NCBI RefSeq assembly: GCF_006376615.1
Contig: NZ_VEXQ01000005.1
Location: forward strand, 1 to 64,000
Source of the DNA: Buttiauxella sp. B2
GTDB taxonomy: Bacteria > Pseudomonadota > Gammaproteobacteria > Enterobacterales > Enterobacteriaceae
DNA: 64,000 bases
Reading direction: 5' to 3'
Shown here: piece by piece, positions 1-11,548 of the stretch
Numbering within the stretch: position 1 is the stretch's first letter
How the letters are laid out: each line of letters starts with the position of its first letter
Position numbers and translations under genes: made by a program
Notes under the pieces: generated by a model
What the model was told of the DNA's origin: nothing
Databases searched by the model: none
What the model saw: the letters and a program-made list of their open reading frames with translations, nothing else

Positions 1-5
1 ACGGA

Positions 6-82
<77 letters not shown>

Positions 83-89
83 ACATTAT

Positions 90-113
90 AAACACCTTAA
101 CGGGTGTTTTTTT
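90..113 (+). terminator. Rho-independent terminator of the tRNA unit
   Basis: Short hairpin with AACACC at 91-96 pairing with GGTGTT at 103-108, followed directly by a run of T. It lies 8 nt after the tRNA CCA end. Confidence 0.85.
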
Positions 114-133
114 GTATCTGAAATCCGCTGTAG

Positions 134-157
134 ACCCTAAATAATTCGAATTGTGGT
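134..157 (+). repeat. Possible ERIC left-end remnant
   Basis: The stretch ACCCTAAATAATTCGAATTG resembles the left terminus of the ERIC repeat (ACCCTAAAGAATTCGAGTTG). No ERIC core or right end follows, so this would be a solo terminus between the tRNA terminator and the amiC stop codon. Confidence 0.4.
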
Positions 158-203
158 TATATAAAAGAGTGGATGTCGCTTTCGCTCACCCCCTCTATAA
201 AGT

Positions 204-1460
204 CTACCCGCGTCGTGCCAGGCGTGAACTATCCGCAAAATACGCTTTAATCCCCGCCAGGATAGACTCTGCCACTTCTTGCTGAAACTTGGCCGTACGT
301 AGCTTACGCTCTTCTTCAACGTTACTCAGAAATGCAGTCTCCACCAGAATGGATGGAATATCCGGCGCTTTCAGTACTGCAAACCCTGCCTGATCGACAC
401 TATTTTTATGCAGCTTATTCACTCGCCCTAATCGGTTCAGCACTTCTTTGCCGAATTTCAGGCTGTCGTTGATGGTCAACGACTGCACCATATCGAACAT
501 CGTATGGTCGAGGTATTTATCGCCACTCTTACTCACCCCACCGATTAAGTCGGCGGCGTTCTGCGTTTGTGCGAGGAATTTTGCCGCGGTACTGGTCGCG
601 CCTTTGGTTGAGAGCGCAAAGACTGATGAGCCGCGTGCAGCGCCGGACGTAAACGCATCCGCATGAATAGAAACAAAAAGATCAGCGCGTTGCTTCTGCG
701 CTTTCGCCACCCTGACTTTTAACGGAATAAACACATCCTCGTTACGGGTCATGTAGGCTTTCATATTCGCTTCTTTATCAATAAGCGCTTTCAGGCGGCG
801 GGCAATTTTAAGCACGATGTCTTTTTCGCGCGTCTTGTTTGGCCCGATAGCACCGGGATCTTCCCCGCCATGGCCAGGATCAAGCATGATAACAATTGGC
901 CGGTCACGCCCAGCTTTTCCTGGCTGTGGCCCTTGTTCCGGGGACGGCGGTGTATTCTTATCGAGCTTGCCGTTGTTGTAATCTTCGAGCAATGCCAATA
1001 GCGGATCTTGCTCGCTATTCATATTGGCCGGATACAAGTCCATAACCAGGCGCTCTTTAAATTCAGCGACCGGTGCCAGCGCAAATAAGTGCGGTGTCAC
1101 GTTTTGTTTAAGTTCGAAAACCATGCGTACAGTTTGAGGATCAAACTGGCCTACGCGCGCAGATTTAATGAAAGGATCGTCGCCACGAATCTGACCACCG
1201 ATTCCCTTCAATACTGAATTTAAATTCACACCTTCAATATCTACTACCACTCTATCGGGGTTACTTAACGCAAACTGCCGATATTTGAGCTGCTTGTTCG
1301 ATTCCAGCGTGACACGAGTGTACGACGATGCGGGCCAGACTCGCACGGCAACGACCAAGCTTGAGGCAGCAAAGCCAACCTGGCTAACACTCAATAGCCA
1401 CATAGCACCTGCACCCTGCAATAAACGGCGCCGACTTATTAATGGATTGGAATCTGGCAT
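204..1460 (-). CDS. amiC: N-acetylmuramoyl-L-alanine amidase AmiC
   Basis: Periplasmic zinc amidase that cleaves septal peptidoglycan so that daughter cells separate; in E. coli it is activated by NlpD. 418 aa, against about 417 in E. coli. The N-terminus carries a twin-arginine (Tat) signal with SRRRLLQ and a hydrophobic stretch ending near AFAA. An AMIN targeting domain follows (about residues 35-150), then the amidase_3 catalytic domain from about 190 with the zinc-site segment [13 protein letters not shown] and the distal ILVETAF motif. I placed the start at 1460 because ATG there follows a clear AGGAG and matches the known AmiC N-terminus; the frame stays open 30 codons further upstream without a good start. 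Divergent from argA. Confidence 0.96.
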   Translation of the reverse strand: MPDSNPLISRRRLLQGAGAMWLLSVSQVGFAASSLVVAVRVWPASSYTRVTLESNKQLKYRQFALSNPDRVVVDIEGVNLNSVLKGIGGQIRGDDPFIKSARVGQFDPQTVRMVFELKQNVTPHLFALAPVAEFKERLVMDLYPANMNSEQDPLLALLEDYNNGKLDKNTPPSPEQGPQPGKAGRDRPIVIMLDPGHGGEDPGAIGPNKTREKDIVLKIARRLKALIDKEANMKAYMTRNEDVFIPLKVRVAKAQKQRADLFVSIHADAFTSGAARGSSVFALSTKGATSTAAKFLAQTQNAADLIGGVSKSGDKYLDHTMFDMVQSLTINDSLKFGKEVLNRLGRVNKLHKNSVDQAGFAVLKAPDIPSILVETAFLSNVEEERKLRTAKFQQEVAESILAGIKAYFADSSRLARRG

Positions 1461-1644
1461 AGCTCTCCTGAGCGGTGTATTCCTGTGAATCGAATAATCA
1501 ATTTTATTTTTTGAGCCGAAAACTTTAACGAAACACGCTCGGGCTGTCACCCATTAAAGGGTAAACATTCGCGATCAAGCACTTGGTAGCCCAAATGCAG
1601 AAAAATCCGCTTTGCGTTAATTGCTGCTTGCACCAGAAGCAATA

Positions 1645-1662
1645 AAAGAATAAAAATACAGA
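1645..1662. promoter_or_regulatory. ARG box 1 (ArgR operator) of argA
   Basis: The 18-bp stretch AAAGAATAAAAATACAGA matches the ArgR half-palindrome consensus at 10 of 12 conserved positions. It is followed after exactly 3 bp by a second box, the normal pairing for hexameric ArgR. Implies arginine repression of argA. Confidence 0.75.
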
Positions 1663-1665
1663 AAT

Positions 1666-1683
1666 TACGAATAATCATGCAAT
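1666..1683. promoter_or_regulatory. ARG box 2 (ArgR operator) of argA
   Basis: TACGAATAATCATGCAAT keeps the GAAT/AT/CA core of the ARG box and lies 3 bp from box 1 and 11 bp before the argA start. Confidence 0.7.
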
Positions 1684-1694
1684 GAGGTCTAGCC

Positions 1695-3026
1695 GTGGTG
1701 AAGGAACGTAGAACCGAACTGGTACAGGGATTCCGCCATTCTGTTCCCTATATAAATGCCCATCGGGGAAAAACGTTTGTCATTATGCTTGGCGGCGAAG
1801 CCATTGAACACGAGAACTTTTCCAGTATCGTCAACGATATTGGGCTGTTGCACAGCCTGGGGATTCGTCTGGTGGTGGTGTATGGCGCTCGCCCGCAGAT
1901 TGATGCCAACCTGGCTTCGCATAATCATGAACCTATTTACCATAAACATACGCGCGTGACGGATGCCAAAACGCTGGAGCTGGTAAAGCAGGCTGCCGGT
2001 TTATTGCAGTTGGATATTACAGCACGTTTGTCCATGAGCCTTGGCAACACACCGTTGCAAGGCGCACATATCAATGTGGTCAGCGGTAACTTTATTATCG
2101 CTCAACCGTTAGGTGTGGATGATGGTGTGGACTATTGCCACAGCGGGCGCGTGCGTCGTATCGACGAAGAAGCGATTCACCGTCAGCTTGATAACGGCGC
2201 GATTGTCCTGATGGGCCCGGTGGCCGTTTCAGTTACGGGCGAAAGCTTCAACCTCACTTCAGAAGAGATTGCCACACAGTTGGCGGTCAAACTGAAAGCC
2301 GAAAAAATGATTGGCTTTTGCTCTTCTCAGGGGGTTATTGACGACAACGGCAATATCGTTTCTGAACTGTTCCCTAACGATGCACAAAAACGCATTGAAG
2401 AACTGGAGGAAGTCGATGACTACCATTCCGGTACCGTGCGTTTCTTACGCGGTGCGGTTAAAGCCTGCCGTAGCGGCGTGCGTCGCAGCCATTTAATCAG
2501 CTATCAGGAAGATGGTGCGCTATTGCAGGAGCTTTTCTCACGCGATGGCATCGGTACACAAATTGTGATGGAAAGTGCGGAGCAAATTCGCCGCGCCACC
2601 ATTAATGATATAGGCGGCATACTGGAACTCATTCGCCCGCTGGAACAGCAAGGGATACTGGTACGTCGTTCGCGCGAGCAACTGGAAATGGAGATCGACA
2701 AATTCACCATTATTCAGCGCGATAATCTGACTATCGCTTGTGCAGCACTCTATCCATTCCAGGAAGAAGGAATTGGCGAAATGGCCTGCGTGGCGGTTCA
2801 TCCGGACTATCGCAGTTCATCTCGCGGTGAGGTCCTGCTGCAACGCATTGCCTCGCAAGCGCGGCAAATGGGTCTGAGCAAACTGTTCGTTCTGACAACC
2901 CGCAGCATTCACTGGTTCCAGGAACGCGGTTTTATGCCGGTCGATGTTGAGCTGCTGCCGGAGAGTAAAAAAGAAATGTACAACTATCAGCGCCGTTCAA
3001 AAGTGCTGATGGCTGATTTAGCCTGA
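1695..3026 (+). CDS. argA: Amino-acid N-acetyltransferase (N-acetylglutamate synthase)
   Basis: First enzyme of arginine biosynthesis: transfers acetyl from acetyl-CoA to glutamate and is inhibited by arginine. 443 aa, the same length as E. coli ArgA. Two domains are visible: an amino-acid-kinase-like fold (about 1-280, with VIMLGGEAI and [11 protein letters not shown]) and a C-terminal GNAT acetyltransferase domain (about 295-443, with [17 protein letters not shown] as the acetyl-CoA loop). The start is GTG, followed by a second GTG codon, as in E. coli. Divergent from amiC and convergent with recD. Two ARG boxes overlap the promoter region. Confidence 0.97.
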   Translation: MVKERRTELVQGFRHSVPYINAHRGKTFVIMLGGEAIEHENFSSIVNDIGLLHSLGIRLVVVYGARPQIDANLASHNHEPIYHKHTRVTDAKTLELVKQAAGLLQLDITARLSMSLGNTPLQGAHINVVSGNFIIAQPLGVDDGVDYCHSGRVRRIDEEAIHRQLDNGAIVLMGPVAVSVTGESFNLTSEEIATQLAVKLKAEKMIGFCSSQGVIDDNGNIVSELFPNDAQKRIEELEEVDDYHSGTVRFLRGAVKACRSGVRRSHLISYQEDGALLQELFSRDGIGTQIVMESAEQIRRATINDIGGILELIRPLEQQGILVRRSREQLEMEIDKFTIIQRDNLTIACAALYPFQEEGIGEMACVAVHPDYRSSSRGEVLLQRIASQARQMGLSKLFVLTTRSIHWFQERGFMPVDVELLPESKKEMYNYQRRSKVLMADLA

Positions 3027-3033
3027 CGAACTC

Positions 3034-3055
3034 GCTAGCCCTATACAGGGCTAGC
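3034..3055. terminator. Hairpin between argA and recD
   Basis: Perfect 9-bp stem, GCTAGCCCT (3034-3042) with AGGGCTAGC (3047-3055), and an ATAC loop. It lies 8 nt after the argA stop and includes the recD stop codon. There is no real T-tract on either strand, so it may act as an RNA 3' stabilising structure or a weak terminator. Confidence 0.45.
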
Positions 3056-4886
3056 TAAAACTTTCCATCAATCCACTGCGCCGTTCAGTCTTTGTCACAA
3101 TTGCCTTTTCTAACACCCGATCATCGGCATACAAAGATAATCTCTTACGCGCACGGGTTATGGCGGTATAGACCAGTTCGCGTGTTACCACGGCCGTGTA
3201 TTGGTTTGGTAACACCAGCGCCGCATGGTCGAATTCCGATCCCTGCGATTTATGCACAGTCATAGCATAGGCCGTGTCGTGTCCTGGCAAGCGGCTCGGC
3301 TGCACGGATTTTATCGTGCCGTCCGGCATCGGGAACCAGATGCGCAGCCCCTCGCCTCTGTCCAGCGCAATTCCAATATCCCCGTTGAACAAACCCAGAG
3401 AGCTGTCATTTCGGGAAATCATAATTGGCCGGCCGTTGTACCAACGTGATGCCGCCTGATTTGGTCGCTCAATCAGACGTTTTTGAATCAACGCCAATTC
3501 GATGCGGTTATTCAGGCCACTCACGCCAAACGGACCATCCCGCAGCGCGCATAACAATTGATAACGCCCGAAGGCTTCGAGAATATCGGCAGGTTCGGCG
3601 CGATTGTGCATTAATTCCAGATACGGCCGATAACCTTCCACCGCATCGGCAATCATTACGGCATAGTCTTCTGTTTCACGCAGCGGCTGCTTTGTTATAT
3701 CGGTAAAACCTTTGGCAAATGCCGCCCTGGCTTGCTTCACATCGCTGGTGTTAATGGCAAACGCCAATTGCCCGATGCCTGACTGGCTATCAAAACGGTA
3801 GCTCTTTTGCAGCAAACAAAGCCCATCGCGTAGCGCATTCGCCTGAGCACTCTCACCTGCTGGAAGCGCATAGCCAGTCAACCGGCTTAGCTCGGCCGCC
3901 CTGTCAGGCGAATATCCGTATGTGACATAGTGGCAAATATCGCCAAGCACCGCCCCCGCCTCTACCGATGCCAGTTGATCGCGGTCGCCAAGGAAAATAA
4001 CCCGCGCGTGCGCAGGAATTGCATTAATAAGCTTTGCCATCATCGGCAAATCCACCATCGAGGCTTCATCAACGACCAGAACGTCGAGATGTAACGGGTT
4101 CCCCGCGTGATAGCGCAGGCGCTGGCTATTTGGCTGTGCACCCAACAAGCGATGCAGAGTACAAGCATCGTTAGGCAATGCCGCTTTTTGTGCATCATCC
4201 AGCGGCAAACGACTTAATGCCGAGCCCAGTGATTCGGTTAAACGCGCAGCCGCTTTACCTGTTGGTGCAGCCAGTTGAATACGTAAAGTTTGAGTGCCAG
4301 ATAGCTGAACTAAGGCCGCGAGCAATTTCGCAACAGTCGTTGTTTTACCGGTTCCTGGTCCGCCAGAAATTACCGAAATACGACGAGTCAATGCCACCGC
4401 AGCCGCAACCTTTTGCCAATCGATATCAGGCATGGGCGCAAACAGTTGATTGAGTACGCTGACAACCAGTCCTTCATCAAGAGGAATCGCACGATTTTCA
4501 GCACCGAAGAAGCGGGCGACCGCCTGTTCGTTTTGCCACATCCGGTTGAGATACAAACGCTCGCCAATCAATTTCAGCGGCGTGGTACCTTCATGTTCAC
4601 TCACAGCAGGAGATGCAAGCAGCGTTTCGCGCCAGTTGGTTTTAATTGCCGCTTGCGCAAAGAGTTGTTCAGCAAAATCCGGTTGCCGCCCGGCAAAACA
4701 AAATTCCGGCGTTAAACGCGAAAGAGGAATGCATACATGCCCTTCCCCCGCGTCATGGCTGACCAGTGCCGCAGCCAGCATCACAGCGGGGTGCTCATCA
4801 CTGGCGATCACTATGGCAAACTGGGCATCCAGAGCACGCAATAACTTTTGCTCCACCGCCAGCTGTAACAACGCTGTCATTCTCAT
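3051..4886 (-). CDS. recD: Exodeoxyribonuclease V alpha subunit RecD
   Basis: Fast 5'-3' SF1B helicase of the RecBCD complex, which degrades linear DNA and loads RecA after Chi. 611 aa (E. coli 608). Walker [18 protein letters not shown] sits near residue 172, the Walker B-like [13 protein letters not shown] near 275, and motif [22 protein letters not shown] near the C-terminus. Its ATG overlaps the recB stop in an ATGA, indicating translational coupling. Confidence 0.97.
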   Translation of the reverse strand: MRMTALLQLAVEQKLLRALDAQFAIVIASDEHPAVMLAAALVSHDAGEGHVCIPLSRLTPEFCFAGRQPDFAEQLFAQAAIKTNWRETLLASPAVSEHEGTTPLKLIGERLYLNRMWQNEQAVARFFGAENRAIPLDEGLVVSVLNQLFAPMPDIDWQKVAAAVALTRRISVISGGPGTGKTTTVAKLLAALVQLSGTQTLRIQLAAPTGKAAARLTESLGSALSRLPLDDAQKAALPNDACTLHRLLGAQPNSQRLRYHAGNPLHLDVLVVDEASMVDLPMMAKLINAIPAHARVIFLGDRDQLASVEAGAVLGDICHYVTYGYSPDRAAELSRLTGYALPAGESAQANALRDGLCLLQKSYRFDSQSGIGQLAFAINTSDVKQARAAFAKGFTDITKQPLRETEDYAVMIADAVEGYRPYLELMHNRAEPADILEAFGRYQLLCALRDGPFGVSGLNNRIELALIQKRLIERPNQAASRWYNGRPIMISRNDSSLGLFNGDIGIALDRGEGLRIWFPMPDGTIKSVQPSRLPGHDTAYAMTVHKSQGSEFDHAALVLPNQYTAVVTRELVYTAITRARKRLSLYADDRVLEKAIVTKTERRSGLMESFS

Positions 4887-7800
4887 GGCGTGACCTCGTC
4901 CGTTTGCGCTGCGAACAGTGCGTCCATTTTGGCAATTAACTCTGCATCCGGACGCGTTGAAAATATTCCCTGAGACGAACCGTCACCCTCAACGCCGCGT
5001 AAGAAAAGATAGATAACACCGCCAAAATGGCTTTGGTAGTCATAATCAGGAATGCGGTGGCGTAAGTAACGGTGCAACGCCAGCGTATACAACTGATACT
5101 GCAAATCGTAACGGTGAGATTGCATGGCACCGGCCATAGCCTCCCGGGTATAAGCGCTACTGTCTTCGCCTAGCCAGTTAGATTTGTAATCCAGCAGGTA
5201 ATAACGCCCCTGCCAACGGAACACCAGGTCAATAAATCCTTTCAGCATACCGCGCACTTGTTTGAAGTTTAACGGTGGGCAGCCTGACGATAACGGGTCA
5301 AATTCACGTACCAGTTGATCCAGTTGCACCGCATGCAAATCACGATCAATAGGCAAATAGAACTCCAGTTCAACCTGCTTTTCTTGCGGAGTTAACTGGC
5401 ATAGTGACACGCCTGTATCGTTTAACTGTGCCTGCAAAATCGTTTGCAGCCACTGTGTTAATATCGGCCGCCACTCTTCGCCAAAACCTTGTGCAGATAA
5501 CTGTTCAGCAATCCATGTATCGTTAAGTGGCTGAGTAAAATCAATTCCTTCGAACAAGCTATGTAAAAATGTGCCAGGACCAGCCCCACGAGGGAAGGTA
5601 TGCGGAGTAAGTAAAGGTTCACTCTGTACTGGCGCAACCCCGGCTGCATCAACATCCAGACGAGGTAACAAATCCAGCGCCTGCCCACTGCCATGCTGCT
5701 GCAATCCGGAATAACTGGTTACACGCCAGTTATCGGCCACTTGTCTTCTCATGGTTCTGGCACTCAATTCCGGAAGTTCAGCACTCACTGGCTGCCAGGG
5801 CGTGTAATCCTCAGATTTTGGCTCTTCGACCCGAATCGACTCACTCACCAGTGCCATCAAGTCCGCCTGTAACCCCACGGCATCTTTTGCTTCTCCTTTT
5901 TGCAGGAGATACCCCAACGCACCAAGATGCAAATCACTGGAACCTTTTTTGGCACGATTTCCTTTAAACAGTGGCGCAACACCAAGACTGCAGTGCCAGA
6001 TAGACCGTGTTAAGGCGACATACAACAAACGTAAATCCTCTGCCAGTCGTTCTTCTTCTGCCAGACTCAGGCTTTCCGCATCATCGCTTAAATCCAACAA
6101 CGGCGAGAAGGTTGAGCGATCGTGATACAAACCGCTGCTTTGCGCCCGATAATTGGCGATGAACGGTAGCCAAACCAACGGGTACTCAAGCCCTTTCGAT
6201 TTATGAATGGTGACAACCTGAACCAAATGCCTGTCACTTTCGAGGCGAAGTTGTTGGCTGAATGCGTTGCTATCAGGTTCTGCAACCTGCTGCGCCAGCC
6301 AACGAACCAATGCATGCTCGCTATCGGTCTGCGCAGCCTCTTCTTGCAGCAGTTCGCTGATGTGCAAAATATCGGTCAGTCGCCTCTCGCCACCCGGAGT
6401 TGCTAGCAAGTTTTCAGCCACCTGCCGACGAGCGATTAGAGCTCGTAGCATTGGCATTACGCCCCGGCGCAACCAAATTTTCTGATAGTCCGAAAACTCT
6501 TCAACCAGTTGATCCCAGGCATTTTCATCGTCGTTCAGAGCTTCAATCATTCGGGCATCAAGACCCAACATGCTGGTCGCGACCGCACTGCGCAATGCAG
6601 TTTCAATTTCTGGTGCCAGCACCGCTTGCAAAATCCACAGAACTTCTCTGGCCTCTGGTGTGGCAAACACCGAATCGCGGTTTGAAAGGTAAACTGATGG
6701 AATATTCAGGCTTGCCAGTGCTTCACGCACAATGGAAGCTTCACCGCGGCTGCGCACCAAAATAGTGATGTCAGAAGATTGAACCGGACGTGATTCCTCA
6801 CCCTTCCACAACAACGCCTCGCCGCGCTGCCCGGCTGTCAGCCAGTCTCGAATCTGCTGCGCGCACTGCATAGCCATGGTTTGTTGGTATTCACTTACAC
6901 CACAGCCATCTCCCGGCTGTGTCCAGAACGACATTGCCGCCTGACTTTTCCCTTTAATGGTGAAACGCAGTCCGTTATTTTTCTCAGCCGCTTTCACCGC
7001 TAAGAACGGAATTTGCTGGAATAAGAAGGGATTATCCAGTTGTTGGAATAGAGTATTTACGCTGCTTATCATCAAAGGTGATGAACGCCAATTAGTGTCC
7101 AGCGTGTAGTGGGCACTTACCTCATGGCGGGCTTTCATGTAGGTAAAAATATCCGCACCACGGAAGGCGTAAATAGCCTGCTTTGGATCACCAATAAGCA
7201 ACAACGCAGTATCAGGCTGATTGATATATAGGCGTCTGAAAATACGATATTGCTGCGGGTCGGTATCCTGGAATTCATCGATCATTGCAGCTGGGAAACG
7301 CCCCCTGATTGCAGCCGCCAGCGCATCGCCGCCCGGTTTGTGCAGCGCTTCATCCAGACGAGCCAGCATATCGTCAAAGCCTAGTTCTCCACGACGACTT
7401 TTTTCTTGCTGCACGCTATAACGAATTTCAGCCATTGCACGGGCGATAACTAAATCACGTAATGTTAGCGGTTCACCCAGCAGATCGTTAATCGCTCTAA
7501 AAACAGGATGCTGTGGCGGTTGGCCTTCTTTAGTTTTCTCATCCAGCATCGATTGAGAGAAGCGCTCGAGTTCCTTCGGCAGTTTGTAGGTCGTTGTTTC
7601 GGTTTGTGCCCAGGTGCCAACAATGTTCAACCAGCTAGGTAAGTTTTTGCTGCTGTAACTTCGGCGGTCTATCTTCGCAACACTGAGGATCTGCGCAATT
7701 TCGTCGGCGCAGGCACACCACTGTGCTTTCACATCCTCAATGGTGTTAATAATCTTTTGGTGACGCGCGAGCAGCGTTTCATCGTCGGCGGGGGGCTGTT

Positions 7801-8425
7801 TCAGAACCGGTTGTTCACCTTGTAGCCAACTATTTATATCTCGGAGAAGTTCGTCAGGACCGGCCCATTCTTCCGCCATAACCTGCGCAACAGGTTTAGG
7901 TAACGGATAACAATGTCGACGCCAGAAATCGGCGCAAGCATGGCGACGTAACAGAGATTCATCTTCAATGAGTTGTTGTTCAAACAACATGCCCGATTCA
8001 AAAGCATTCAGACTGAGCATGCGCTGGCAAAATCCATGGATGGTAAATATTGCAGCTTCGTCCATTTGCTGTTCTGCGAGACGCAATACCTGGGCGGCCT
8101 GCTGAAGGTCGGGAATTTCCGCCAGCAGTTTTTGGAACAAAGGATTATCGGTGCGATTACGAACGCAAGCGATACGTAACTCATGGATATTGGCGCGAAT
8201 ACGGCCACGGAGTTCTTCAGTCGCTGCCTGTGTAAAGGTTACGACCAATAGTTCTTCAACGGAAAGCGGTCTTGGGTGAGCATTTTGCCCACCCAGACCA
8301 AGCAACAAACGCAGGTAAAGTGCTGCTATGGTGAAGGTTTTTCCGGTACCTGCAGAGGCTTCAATCAGCCGCTCCCCCGTTAGGGGTAAACTAAGGGGAT
8401 CAAGAGGCTGCGTGGTTCCGGTCAT
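4883..8425 (-). CDS. recB: Exodeoxyribonuclease V beta subunit RecB
   Basis: 3'-5' SF1A helicase and the only nuclease centre of RecBCD. 1180 aa, the E. coli length. Walker [21 protein letters not shown] is at about 22-42; the UvrD-type motifs include IDEFQDTDP (motif II) and [18 protein letters not shown] (motif V region). The C-terminal nuclease domain keeps the catalytic set in GFIDLVFRW and [12 protein letters not shown] (Asp, Asp, Lys). Overlaps recD by 4 nt; lies 55 nt downstream of ptrA in the same orientation, as in E. coli. Confidence 0.97.
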   Translation of the reverse strand: MTGTTQPLDPLSLPLTGERLIEASAGTGKTFTIAALYLRLLLGLGGQNAHPRPLSVEELLVVTFTQAATEELRGRIRANIHELRIACVRNRTDNPLFQKLLAEIPDLQQAAQVLRLAEQQMDEAAIFTIHGFCQRMLSLNAFESGMLFEQQLIEDESLLRRHACADFWRRHCYPLPKPVAQVMAEEWAGPDELLRDINSWLQGEQPVLKQPPADDETLLARHQKIINTIEDVKAQWCACADEIAQILSVAKIDRRSYSSKNLPSWLNIVGTWAQTETTTYKLPKELERFSQSMLDEKTKEGQPPQHPVFRAINDLLGEPLTLRDLVIARAMAEIRYSVQQEKSRRGELGFDDMLARLDEALHKPGGDALAAAIRGRFPAAMIDEFQDTDPQQYRIFRRLYINQPDTALLLIGDPKQAIYAFRGADIFTYMKARHEVSAHYTLDTNWRSSPLMISSVNTLFQQLDNPFLFQQIPFLAVKAAEKNNGLRFTIKGKSQAAMSFWTQPGDGCGVSEYQQTMAMQCAQQIRDWLTAGQRGEALLWKGEESRPVQSSDITILVRSRGEASIVREALASLNIPSVYLSNRDSVFATPEAREVLWILQAVLAPEIETALRSAVATSMLGLDARMIEALNDDENAWDQLVEEFSDYQKIWLRRGVMPMLRALIARRQVAENLLATPGGERRLTDILHISELLQEEAAQTDSEHALVRWLAQQVAEPDSNAFSQQLRLESDRHLVQVVTIHKSKGLEYPLVWLPFIANYRAQSSGLYHDRSTFSPLLDLSDDAESLSLAEEERLAEDLRLLYVALTRSIWHCSLGVAPLFKGNRAKKGSSDLHLGALGYLLQKGEAKDAVGLQADLMALVSESIRVEEPKSEDYTPWQPVSAELPELSARTMRRQVADNWRVTSYSGLQQHGSGQALDLLPRLDVDAAGVAPVQSEPLLTPHTFPRGAGPGTFLHSLFEGIDFTQPLNDTWIAEQLSAQGFGEEWRPILTQWLQTILQAQLNDTGVSLCQLTPQEKQVELEFYLPIDRDLHAVQLDQLVREFDPLSSGCPPLNFKQVRGMLKGFIDLVFRWQGRYYLLDYKSNWLGEDSSAYTREAMAGAMQSHRYDLQYQLYTLALHRYLRHRIPDYDYQSHFGGVIYLFLRGVEGDGSSQGIFSTRPDAELIAKMDALFAAQTDEVTP

Positions 8426-8454
8426 TATTCCTCACTTATTCTCGTCGCACTTCA

Positions 8455-8476
8455 GGTTACAGGGTTGGCTGTAACC
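8455..8476 (-). other. Intercistronic hairpin between ptrA and recB
   Basis: GGTTACAG (8455-8462) pairs with CTGTAACC (8469-8476), 4 nt after the ptrA stop. There is no T-tract downstream on the minus strand, so a transcript stabiliser or processing site is more likely than a terminator. Confidence 0.4.
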
Positions 8477-8480
8477 CAAG

Positions 8481-11366
8481 TTACTTAGTGTCGACGAGCG
8501 GTAATGATTGTTGCAGACCGCTGACCTCCTTCCAGGTTTTCCACCCATTCGGAGCGGCATAGTCTGCCTTACCATTGTGACTACCAGAAACTTGCGACAG
8601 TACAGCCATGCCTTGCGGTTCAATCACTGCCTGATGGAAGAAATCAGCCAGTTTTTGCGGGGTCAGTTTTTTAATTTCGGTGACTACTTTATCACGCGAA
8701 TCAAAGTCCATGTTTCCGCGATCGAAATCTTTGCTCAGTTGCGAGGCTTCCTGAGACAAGGTTTGCGGTGCCTGCATCATTTCACTGATCATTCCCTGCT
8801 GCATTTGGGCAAAATCTTCAGCGCTCATGCTACGCAGTTTTTTCTCAGCTGTTGGGTAAAATGCTTTAAAGCGTTGATACAAATAGTCTGGTTGCTTGTC
8901 GTTGCTTTGCAATAAGAAACCGATCCCCCACTGGCGCCCTACCGACATCGGGAATGCAAATACCGCATAGCCCAACTGTTCCTGAGTGCGTAACTGGTTG
9001 TAGAACCATGGTTGAATGATTTGCCCCAACATTGAGCTGTAAGCGGTACTCACGGTTTCGTCGTAACCTGTCGGTACGTAAACCGCAGCCAGTGCTGAAT
9101 CTGTGCTGCTCCCTGCTTTTTCAAACATCGCTAAATGTTGTTTATCAACCAACACATCTTTATTACGGCACCACTCGTTACCTTTGGAGGCCAGCTGGCT
9201 TTGTACCCGATGAGCCAGGTCTTTCGCCTGATCGGAAGACATGTTGCCCAACACCAAAAACTCAGGTTTAGCATTGTTTTTTAAGGTTTCACGGTAATCA
9301 AGAACATCTTTGAGCGTCAGTTCAGGCAATAATGCCCGGCGAGCATCGCGCTGGAAATACGGTACCTGGGACACCATTTGCACCGGCATAATTGCCTGGT
9401 CGTAAGCTTTGCCCTTTTCTGCCGAATCCATCATTTGGGCATACCATGACTTCGCCTGGTCCAATTGTTCCTGAGTCGGAGTATAGGAGAAGTAGCCCTT
9501 TAACAGTGCTTCAAAAAGCTGTGGCAAACGTTGGGTATAACCGTTGGCATTAACCATTAAGCCGCTATTGGCATTGGTCGAAAAACCAATACCACCGATA
9601 GACGCCTGGTTACTTAACTCATCCAGTGCAATTCCCGCTAAATAGTCATTCAGGGCAAACAACACTTGGTTTTTGGCGCTGTCCATCGCTTGTGGATTGC
9701 GCAGCACCATGGTGACATCAGCTTTAGGCTCATTGGCAAAATAGTGGCTCGGCATATACAACACGCGAAGACCCGCTTCTTTAACCAACAGCTCAGGATG
9801 AGCATAGGTTTTATCCTGTTTAACCAGGGTAAAATCGTCGGGAATGTACGGGTTCAGTTGTGGCAATGTCAGCTTTATAGCCGCTGCTTTTTGCTGCCAG
9901 CTATCAAAGAGTTGTGGCGTGATTTTGTCGACCTGATAAGGCGCATCAACAAAATAAGCCGTTTTGTTATGTGGCTCTTTCGGGCTGATATACCAGACGC
10001 GGGCATTTTGCGGCGTCATCATATCCAGCCGTGATTTAATGGCAGCAGGGTCGTATTTATCCGCAATATTAACAGCATCAAGCGTGTGCTCGACAGGTAC
10101 GCGCAGCATGGTGTCTGCTAACCATTCTACATAATCCATATCCCGGGTAATTGATGGGTAACGGAAGTCGAGATCCAGCACATGGGCAAGCTCATCAAAA
10201 TAGCTTTTATCAACGCCATGCTCACGAAGGTTATTTAAGTAGCTAAAAATAGCGGCCACAACTTCATCACGCTGAGCCAGGCCTTTATCAGTTAACGATA
10301 CAGAGATGGCGAATACGCCACTGTTGCCGTTAACTAAAGGATCAGAATCGGCACGAATACTATCTGCAAGCCCTTGCTTTTGCAGCCAATCAGAAAGGGT
10401 ATTGTTACTACGATTGCCAATCAAGTAACCAATTAATTCATCGGTTTTGCTACGGAATTTATCGCTATTGTTGTCGATTCTAAATTCAATACGCACTACT
10501 TTTCGCGGCAATGCAGGCACGTAGTGAATAATGATGCCTTTTTGCGCATCAGTGACAACCGGTACGTTAATAACAGGCCGTTCGATATTTTTATTCGACA
10601 CTCGACCGTAAGTTTCTACTGCAATTTTTGCTAGTTCAGGTAACGGTTTATTACTGTAGATGACCGCTTTCATCAGGTTAGCGGAATAGTATTTATCGCG
10701 AAATGCCACCAGCGCATCAAGAAGCTTGCTGCCAGGTTTATCGCGTAGAGTTTCCAGGTTACCACCAGAGAAGCGCGAGCCAGGGTGCGCTGGGTTGATA
10801 GTTTCTGCACTAACTTGCGCCATACGCATACCGTCACGGGCACGGGCTAAAGTCAGCTCTGCATTAACCGCATTACGTTCACGTTCAGCGTATTCAGGAG
10901 CGAGGTTTGGTTCAGCAATGGCATCCGATAAACGGTCTACCGCCCCTTCCAGCGCGTTGTTTTCTACTTCAAGGTAAAACGCTGTGCGGTAAGTCGCAGT
11001 ACTGGCGTTATGGCTACCACCATGCTTTTTGAGGAACTCTGACAGGCTATCCGGTTCAGGATATTTTTTAGAACCCATCAGTGTCATATGTTCAAGGTAG
11101 TGAGCAAGGCCAAGATGGTCGTCGGGATCTTCTAAAGATCCAACAGGAACCACCAACGCAGACAATGACTTAACGGCTTGCGGATCCGAAACCAGCAACA
11201 CCGTCATACCATTATCAAGGCGTACAGCTTGATATTGGCGATTGTCTTTCTCACTTTTATGGATAGTTTCCTGAATGGGTTGCCAACCCGTGTCTGCCTG
11301 ACTTAATGGTGCCCAAAGAGCGACTAACAAGAAAAGCGGTTTTAACCAGGTGCTGCATTTAGGCAT
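8481..11366 (-). CDS. ptrA: Pitrilysin (protease III)
   Basis: Periplasmic zinc metalloprotease of the M16 (insulysin) family that degrades small polypeptides. 961 aa (E. coli 962). N-terminal Sec signal (KPLFLLVALWAPLSQA, cleavage near residue 24). The inverted zinc motif HYLEH is in GLAHYLEHMTLMG near residue 88, with the downstream ligand Glu in ERNAVNAELTLAR. Located between recC and recB as in E. coli and related enterics; its product has no known role in recombination. Confidence 0.96.
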   Translation of the reverse strand: MPKCSTWLKPLFLLVALWAPLSQADTGWQPIQETIHKSEKDNRQYQAVRLDNGMTVLLVSDPQAVKSLSALVVPVGSLEDPDDHLGLAHYLEHMTLMGSKKYPEPDSLSEFLKKHGGSHNASTATYRTAFYLEVENNALEGAVDRLSDAIAEPNLAPEYAERERNAVNAELTLARARDGMRMAQVSAETINPAHPGSRFSGGNLETLRDKPGSKLLDALVAFRDKYYSANLMKAVIYSNKPLPELAKIAVETYGRVSNKNIERPVINVPVVTDAQKGIIIHYVPALPRKVVRIEFRIDNNSDKFRSKTDELIGYLIGNRSNNTLSDWLQKQGLADSIRADSDPLVNGNSGVFAISVSLTDKGLAQRDEVVAAIFSYLNNLREHGVDKSYFDELAHVLDLDFRYPSITRDMDYVEWLADTMLRVPVEHTLDAVNIADKYDPAAIKSRLDMMTPQNARVWYISPKEPHNKTAYFVDAPYQVDKITPQLFDSWQQKAAAIKLTLPQLNPYIPDDFTLVKQDKTYAHPELLVKEAGLRVLYMPSHYFANEPKADVTMVLRNPQAMDSAKNQVLFALNDYLAGIALDELSNQASIGGIGFSTNANSGLMVNANGYTQRLPQLFEALLKGYFSYTPTQEQLDQAKSWYAQMMDSAEKGKAYDQAIMPVQMVSQVPYFQRDARRALLPELTLKDVLDYRETLKNNAKPEFLVLGNMSSDQAKDLAHRVQSQLASKGNEWCRNKDVLVDKQHLAMFEKAGSSTDSALAAVYVPTGYDETVSTAYSSMLGQIIQPWFYNQLRTQEQLGYAVFAFPMSVGRQWGIGFLLQSNDKQPDYLYQRFKAFYPTAEKKLRSMSAEDFAQMQQGMISEMMQAPQTLSQEASQLSKDFDRGNMDFDSRDKVVTEIKKLTPQKLADFFHQAVIEPQGMAVLSQVSGSHNGKADYAAPNGWKTWKEVSGLQQSLPLVDTK

Positions 11367-11392
11367 TAACGAACCTCATAATCACGAAACTT

Positions 11393-11425
11393 CTATACCC
11401 CACGACTCAAGCTATCTTGGGTATA
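11393..11425 (-). repeat. Miniature ERIC-like element
   Basis: Read on the minus strand this 33-bp stretch starts TATACCCAA and ends AGCTTGAGTCGTGGGGTATAG, that is both ERIC termini joined without the central core. It lies in the 182-bp recC-ptrA gap. Interpretation as an internally deleted ERIC is inference from the end sequences. Confidence 0.5.
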
Positions 11426-11548
11426 ACTCACTCATCATTAACAACTTTTAAACGGTCCGTTATTATAGTTGCTTCTTTTTTCGCCAACCCTGAGCAAGGT
11501 GCGCATAATAGATGAACCTGCCGGATTGTGCAATTTTTATACAAAAAT

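Noticed and set aside
4178-8235. Several plus-strand open frames inside recD and recB
   Set aside because: Antisense shadows of well-conserved genes, without protein family features.
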